NCBI GenBank assembly: GCA_029983595.1
Contig: JASBZD010000041.1
Location: 1-10,481, forward strand
Origin: Peptoniphilaceae bacterium
Lineage (GTDB): Bacteria > Bacillota > Clostridia > Tissierellales > Peptoniphilaceae
Direction: 5' to 3'
Length of the DNA: 10,481 nucleotides
In this document: positions 7,133 through 10,481 of the stretch, piece after piece
Position numbering within the stretch: the first letter of the stretch is position 1
Layout: each line of letters opens with the position of its first letter
Program-made: the position numbers and the translations under genes
The notes under the pieces: generated by a model
What the model saw: only the letters and a program-made list of their open reading frames with translations
Told to the model about the DNA's origin: nothing
Databases searched by the model: none

Positions 7133-8347
7133 ATGGATATTAAAGATAGGTTAATTAAATATGTTAAAATTCACACAACTAGTGATCCAAAAGTAGAGAC
7201 TTGTCCTTCTACCAAAAGACAACTAGATCTTGCAATCTTATTAGTTGATGAGTTACATCAGATGGGAATAGAGAATGCTCATGTAGATGAAAATGGATAT
7301 GTATATGCATTTTTAGAGTCTAATCTAGATTATGAAGTAGACCCTATTGGGTTTGTAGCTCATATGGACACAGCTCCAGATTTTAGTGGAGAAAATGTAA
7401 ATCCTAAAGTAATTAATTATACTGGTGGAGATATTAAACTAAGTGATAGTATAATTACTAAAGTAGAAGATTTTCCTTTTTTAAATGATTTAGTTGGCAA
7501 GACTTTAATAGTAACTGATGGTACTACACTTTTAGGTGCTGATAATAAAGCTGGAATAGCTTCTATTATGAATGCTATTGAATATATCACTAAAAACCCA
7601 GAGTTTAAGCATGGTAAAATATCTATTGGTTTTACACCTGATGAGGAGATCGGCAGAGGTGCAGATTTATTCGATGTAGAAAAATTTGGGGCTAAATTTG
7701 CTTATACAATAGATGGCGGACCAATTGGCGAGCTAGAATATAAAAATTTTAACGCGGCTTCTGCAGATATTGTAATTTCAGGCAAAAATGTCCATCCTGG
7801 TAGTTCAAAAAATGTAATGATTAATTCTATTATAATTGGAATGGAATTATTTAATATGTTACCAGTGGGTGAAAGACCTGAATATACTGAGAACTTTGAA
7901 GGATTCTTTTTCTTAAATGGCTTTGATGGTAATGTAGAAAAAACTACTATGGAATTTATTATTAGAGATCATGATAGAGAAAAATTTGAAACTAAAAAAT
8001 CTATTATGCAGAGTGCTGTAGATTTCTTAAATAAAAAGTACAATAATGTCGTAGAACTTAAGATGAAAGATTCATATTATAATATGGAAGAAGTAATAGT
8101 TAAGCATCCGGAAATTATTGATTTAGCCTATAAATCAATGGAAGATGTGGGAGTGACACCAAAGATTACTCCCGTACGTGGAGGAACAGATGGAGCTAGA
8201 TTATCTTATATGGGACTTCCTTGCCCAAATATCTTTACTGGTGGATATGCATTTCATGGAAAACATGAATTATTAGCATTAGAAGAGCTAGAAAAATCTT
8301 CAGAAGTAGTTTTAAAAATAATTGAAAATAATACTAAAAGGGCCTAA
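7133..8347 (+). CDS. pepT: Peptidase T (tripeptide aminopeptidase)
   Basis: Zinc-dependent M20 peptidase that removes the N-terminal residue of tripeptides in the cytosol. At 404 residues it has normal family length. The two-zinc site is readable: H78 and D80 in AHMDTAPDFSG, bridging D137 in GADNKAG, the E171-E172 pair in TPDEEIGRGAD, D194 in TIDGGPIGELEY, and H378 in FHGKHE. HPGSSKN (221-227) lies in the lid or dimerisation domain, and PVRGGTDGARLSYMGLP (347-363) is characteristic. The start is ATG with AAGGAGAG eleven to four bases upstream. It begins ten bases after csoR with no visible promoter between them, so it is probably copied with the copper genes, although no functional link to copper is known. 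Confidence 0.95.
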   Translation: MDIKDRLIKYVKIHTTSDPKVETCPSTKRQLDLAILLVDELHQMGIENAHVDENGYVYAFLESNLDYEVDPIGFVAHMDTAPDFSGENVNPKVINYTGGDIKLSDSIITKVEDFPFLNDLVGKTLIVTDGTTLLGADNKAGIASIMNAIEYITKNPEFKHGKISIGFTPDEEIGRGADLFDVEKFGAKFAYTIDGGPIGELEYKNFNAASADIVISGKNVHPGSSKNVMINSIIIGMELFNMLPVGERPEYTENFEGFFFLNGFDGNVEKTTMEFIIRDHDREKFETKKSIMQSAVDFLNKKYNNVVELKMKDSYYNMEEVIVKHPEIIDLAYKSMEDVGVTPKITPVRGGTDGARLSYMGLPCPNIFTGGYAFHGKHELLALEELEKSSEVVLKIIENNTKRA

Positions 8348-8361
8348 TTTGGCTCTTTTTT
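8336..8361 (+). terminator. Rho-independent terminator overlapping the end of pepT
   Basis: AAAAGGGCC (8336-8344) pairs with GGCTCTTTT (8351-8359), a 9-bp stem with one G-T wobble and a 6-nt loop that contains the pepT stop codon. The stem ends in a T-run. This ends the copA-csoR-pepT transcript. Confidence 0.75.
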
Positions 8362-8369
8362 AATATTTT

Positions 8370-8397
8370 TTGATATAGTATATAATATAAATAGAAT
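8370..8397 (+). promoter_or_regulatory. Promoter of the 2-hydroxyacid dehydrogenase gene
   Basis: TTGATA (8370-8375) and TAGAAT (8392-8397) are 16 bp apart, the same spacing and -10 as the pyrB promoter. A TATAAT at 8381-8386 is too close to that -35 to serve with it. The gene start is 19 bp after the -10. Confidence 0.5.
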
Positions 8398-8415
8398 ATA
8401 AAAAGGAGTATAAAA

Positions 8416-9363
8416 GTGAAAATATTTATTAGTAGTAAAGTTCCGGAAGAAATATTAGAAAAATTAAAAGATTTTGAAATAAATTATCATGATAGTTTTA
8501 AAACATTATCTAAAGAAGAGTTAATTGACGGAGTTAAGGATGCGGATATTTTATTATGCCCTCTATCTGATAAAATCGACAGAGAAATCCTTGAATCATC
8601 TGATAGCTTAAAACTTGTCGCAAACTATGGTGCTGGATATGACAATATTGATATAGAGGCTTCTAAAGAATTGGGAATTATAGTAACTAATGCGCCTGCT
8701 CCTTCTTCTGCAGTTTCTACAGCAGAGCTTACATTTGGACTTATTTTAGCATCTAGCCGAAGAATTATTGAAGGTTATAAAGATCTAGAAAAAGGTAATT
8801 TTAATGGCTGGAAACCTACATATTTTCTAGGTAACGAACTAAGAGGTAAAACTTTAGGAATTATTGGGATGGGAAATATTGGTAAGAATGTAGCTAAAAG
8901 AGCAGAGGCTTTTGAAATGGACATAATATACTATTCTAGAACGAGAAAAGAAGAAATAGAAAATGAAAATATCTCTTATAAAGAATTAGATTATTTATTA
9001 GAAAATTCTGATATTATTACTATTCACACAGCTTATTCTAATGAACTTCACCATATGATTTCAGAAGAAGAATTTAAGAAAATGAAAAATAGTGCCATTT
9101 TAGTTAATGCTGCGAGAGGACCATTAGTTAAAGAATCGGCGCTAATAGATGCCTTAAAAAATCATGAAATAAAAGCCGCAGCTTTAGATGTTTATGAGTT
9201 TGAGCCTAAATTTTCAGATGAACTCTTAAAACTAGAGAATCTGACATTAGCTCCTCATTTAGGTAATGCAACTGTCGAAGCTAGAATGGAAATGGGAAAT
9301 GCATGTGTAGAAAATATTTTAGATTTTAAAAATGGAGATACTCCTAGAAATAAAGTAAACTAA
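8416..9363 (+). CDS. D-isomer-specific 2-hydroxyacid dehydrogenase (glyoxylate/hydroxypyruvate reductase-like)
   Basis: Cytosolic NAD(P)-dependent oxidoreductase interconverting 2-oxoacids and D-2-hydroxyacids. The 315-residue protein has the substrate domain first (VANYGAGYDNIDIEAS, 68-83), then the nucleotide-binding domain with G151-x-G-x-x-G156 in GIIGMGNIGKNVA. The catalytic set is complete: R234 in NAARGPLV, E263 in DVYEFEP, H281 in APHLGNAT. After the second strand of the Rossmann fold the sequence is YYSRTRK (172-178) instead of an acidic residue. That matches GyaR-type glyoxylate reductases and suggests NADPH use (inference). Substrate cannot be fixed from sequence; glyoxylate, hydroxypyruvate and other short 2-oxoacids are all plausible. 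The start is GTG with AAGGAG (8403-8408) seven bases upstream. It is probably transcribed alone between two terminators. Confidence 0.9.
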   Translation: MKIFISSKVPEEILEKLKDFEINYHDSFKTLSKEELIDGVKDADILLCPLSDKIDREILESSDSLKLVANYGAGYDNIDIEASKELGIIVTNAPAPSSAVSTAELTFGLILASSRRIIEGYKDLEKGNFNGWKPTYFLGNELRGKTLGIIGMGNIGKNVAKRAEAFEMDIIYYSRTRKEEIENENISYKELDYLLENSDIITIHTAYSNELHHMISEEEFKKMKNSAILVNAARGPLVKESALIDALKNHEIKAAALDVYEFEPKFSDELLKLENLTLAPHLGNATVEARMEMGNACVENILDFKNGDTPRNKVN

Positions 9364-9370
9364 ATAAAAT

Positions 9371-9434
9371 AAAAGCTACTTATTGAAGACTTAATATCAC
9401 TTTGATATAAATTTGACTTCATTAAGTAGTTTTT
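9371..9434. terminator. Large bidirectional terminator between convergent genes
   Basis: Positions 9371-9388 pair with 9417-9434 in an 18-bp stem (core CTACTTATTGAAG against CTTCATTAAGTAG) with one T-T mismatch and one G-T wobble. The 28-nt loop holds a second hairpin, ATATCA-CTT-TGATAT (9394-9408). A-runs on the left and T-runs on the right let it work in both directions, for the dehydrogenase gene and for the minus-strand gene ending at 9436. Confidence 0.75.
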
Positions 9435-9435
9435 A

Positions 9436-10185
9436 TTAATTAGAAGTTTCGCTTTGAACCTCGTTAGGATTAATAGTAATTTTTTCAATAAGATCTAAAT
9501 TTTTTATATTTTTATCTACAGTATATTCACCAGGTTTAATTATATCTCTTAAACCATTTTGGTTAAGAATACCAATAAAAGATGCGCTATCTTGGATTAA
9601 GCCAGCCTGTTTTAATATTTCTGCAGCATTTTCAGCACTAGATCCTTCTAAAATTGTAAAAGTGACAGTTTCAGAAGGCACTTCATTACCTTTATTATTA
9701 TCAATCATTTCTTTTCTAAGTTCTAAAATTTCTTCAGGCGTTCCTGTAACTTTTGATAAGAGTCCCAAGTTTGAAATATCAAATGGAACTTCATAATAAC
9801 CTGGAACTATGCTATTTCTAAGGCTTAAATTATCTATTAATATAACTAGAGAATCTGGATCTTGAATAAATCCTTCTTCTTTTAATATTAAACTAAGTTT
9901 TTCTGGAGTTACATCTTCAGGCTTTAATGTAAAAAATCTCATATTTTCAGGATTTTCTGGCTCTGGCTTTCCACCTTCATAAACTATAACGGGTTTATTA
10001 TCTACTTTTACTTCTTCTTCAGTCTGTAGACCAATTTTATTTAATTGTTCACTTTCTAATAAACCTAGATTAAATAAGTTATTTAGTCTAGATAAAATAA
10101 TTATAAATAATAAAGCTACTATTATTAGATAAGTTATTCTAGAAAAAAGAAAATGAAAAAAATCAGATATTTTATTTTTACTCAA
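9436..10185 (-). CDS. Membrane-anchored protein with two MltG-type LysM-like domains and no catalytic domain
   Basis: The 249-residue protein has a short cytoplasmic head, one membrane helix (about 17-33, ITYLIIVALLFIIILSR) and an extracellular part, so it is probably a type II membrane protein. The outer part contains two similar units, about 83-148 and 173-237. They align through ILKEEGFIQDPDS / ILKQAGLIQDSAS and IVPGYYEV / IKPGEYTV, followed by a Leu-rich end (LLSKVTG / LIEKITI). This pattern (IxxGxxxxxxAxIL, IxDxxxF, PGxY) resembles the LysM-like domain ahead of the lytic transglycosylase domain of MltG/YceG. That catalytic domain is absent. The role is unknown; peptidoglycan binding or a wall-assembly role is inference. 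The start is TTG at 10185-10183 with AAGGAG at 10195-10200. It is divergent from the pseudouridine synthase gene. Confidence 0.7.
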   Translation of the reverse strand: MSKNKISDFFHFLFSRITYLIIVALLFIIILSRLNNLFNLGLLESEQLNKIGLQTEEEVKVDNKPVIVYEGGKPEPENPENMRFFTLKPEDVTPEKLSLILKEEGFIQDPDSLVILIDNLSLRNSIVPGYYEVPFDISNLGLLSKVTGTPEEILELRKEMIDNNKGNEVPSETVTFTILEGSSAENAAEILKQAGLIQDSASFIGILNQNGLRDIIKPGEYTVDKNIKNLDLIEKITINPNEVQSETSN

Positions 10186-10213
10186 TTATTTTTTCTCCTT
10201 TAAATCTATCAAG

Positions 10214-10243
10214 TTAGAATTAAGATTTTAACTATTGTATAAT
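10214..10243 (+). promoter_or_regulatory. Promoter of the pseudouridine synthase gene
   Basis: A consensus -10 TATAAT (10238-10243) has a weak -35 TTAGAA (10214-10219) 18 bp upstream. The start codon is 58 bp downstream. The two divergent promoters are next to each other in this 116-bp gap. Confidence 0.4.
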
Positions 10244-10249
10244 AATATT

Positions 10250-10277
10250 AGTTTATCGAAAAAAATAAAAATGTCAA
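10250..10277 (-). promoter_or_regulatory. Promoter of the MltG-like gene
   Basis: On the minus strand, a consensus -35 TTGACA (plus positions 10272-10277) is followed after 16 bp by TAAACT (10250-10255), a 4/6 match to the -10. It lies about 65 bp upstream of the TTG start. Confidence 0.5.
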
Positions 10278-10301
10278 AATTTGAATTAATTTGGAGTATA
10301 A

Positions 10302-10481
10302 ATGAAAGAAATAATAATTACTAAAGATGAGTCGGGTCAGAGGATAGATAGATATTTAAGAAAAATATTTAAAAATGCATCTTTAAGTTTTATATATAAA
10401 CAAATACGCAAAAAAAATATAGTAATAAATGATTCTAAAGTAAATGAAAAATATATTTTAAATGATGGAGATAGTTTAAAA
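10302..10481 (+). CDS. RluC/RluD-family rRNA pseudouridine synthase, N-terminal S4 domain (partial)
   Basis: Sixty codons are visible before the window ends. The peptide begins MKEIIITKDESGQRIDRYL and contains a complete start of an S4 RNA-binding domain: GQRIDRYLRKIFKNAS, then SFIYKQIRKKNIVIN, then LNDGDSLK. This arrangement (G-x-R-x-D-x-x-L, then I-x-K-x-x-R-K-K-x-I-x-x-N, then G-D) matches large-subunit rRNA pseudouridine synthases of the RluA superfamily, especially RluC-like ones, which isomerise uridines in 23S rRNA. The catalytic domain lies beyond the window. The start is ATG with GGAG (10293-10296) five bases upstream. Which uridine it modifies cannot be told from this part. Confidence 0.85.
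   Translation, partial: MKEIIITKDESGQRIDRYLRKIFKNASLSFIYKQIRKKNIVINDSKVNEKYILNDGDSLK

Overview
The window is strongly AT-rich. Genes are tightly packed, with Bacillus-type Shine-Dalgarno sites (AGGAG/AGGAGG) and many TTG and GTG starts. The proteins look like those of low-GC Firmicutes: PyrB is very close to the Bacillus type, the CopA-CsoR pair has a CsoR-box operator, and PepT is typical. I infer an anaerobic Firmicute, perhaps of the Tissierellia/Peptoniphilaceae type. No marker gene here fixes the genus.

Layout. Positions 1-80 hold the first codons of a minus-strand membrane protein, probably a DMT/EamA transporter. From 266 to 3839 runs a pyrimidine cluster, pyrB-carA-carB, read from one promoter and closed by a terminator at 3861-3895. 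A convergent acylphosphatase gene (3905-4177, minus) follows. A divergent copper operon starts at about 4226: promoter, CsoR-type operator, copA, csoR and then the peptidase gene pepT, ending in a terminator at 8336-8361. A D-2-hydroxyacid dehydrogenase (8416-9363) has its own promoter and converges on a minus-strand membrane-anchored protein with two MltG-type LysM-like domains (9436-10185). A large bidirectional hairpin separates the two. The window ends inside an RluC/RluD-type pseudouridine synthase gene (10302 onward).

The most notable region is 1137-3839. PyrB looks fully functional, but its carbamoyl-phosphate synthetase partners do not. CarA is an intact reading frame whose glutaminase domain has lost the nucleophilic Cys (now Gly), the catalytic His (now Ile), the GPGDP loop and a conserved His. 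CarB keeps only its first 19 or so codons joined, out of frame, to its C-terminal half. The whole first synthetase domain and the oligomerisation region, about 520 residues, are missing. De novo carbamoyl phosphate production from glutamine therefore appears lost. PyrB, if used, would need carbamoyl phosphate from another source, such as arginine deiminase/carbamate kinase, outside this window.

The copper operon is coherent. The CsoR product carries the C-H-C copper ligands and a 17-bp operator sits just downstream of the copA -10 box. CopA has an extra C-terminal metal-binding domain that resembles a fused CopZ chaperone. No mobile elements, CRISPR arrays, tRNA or rRNA genes were seen, and no gene-free stretch exceeds 300 bases.
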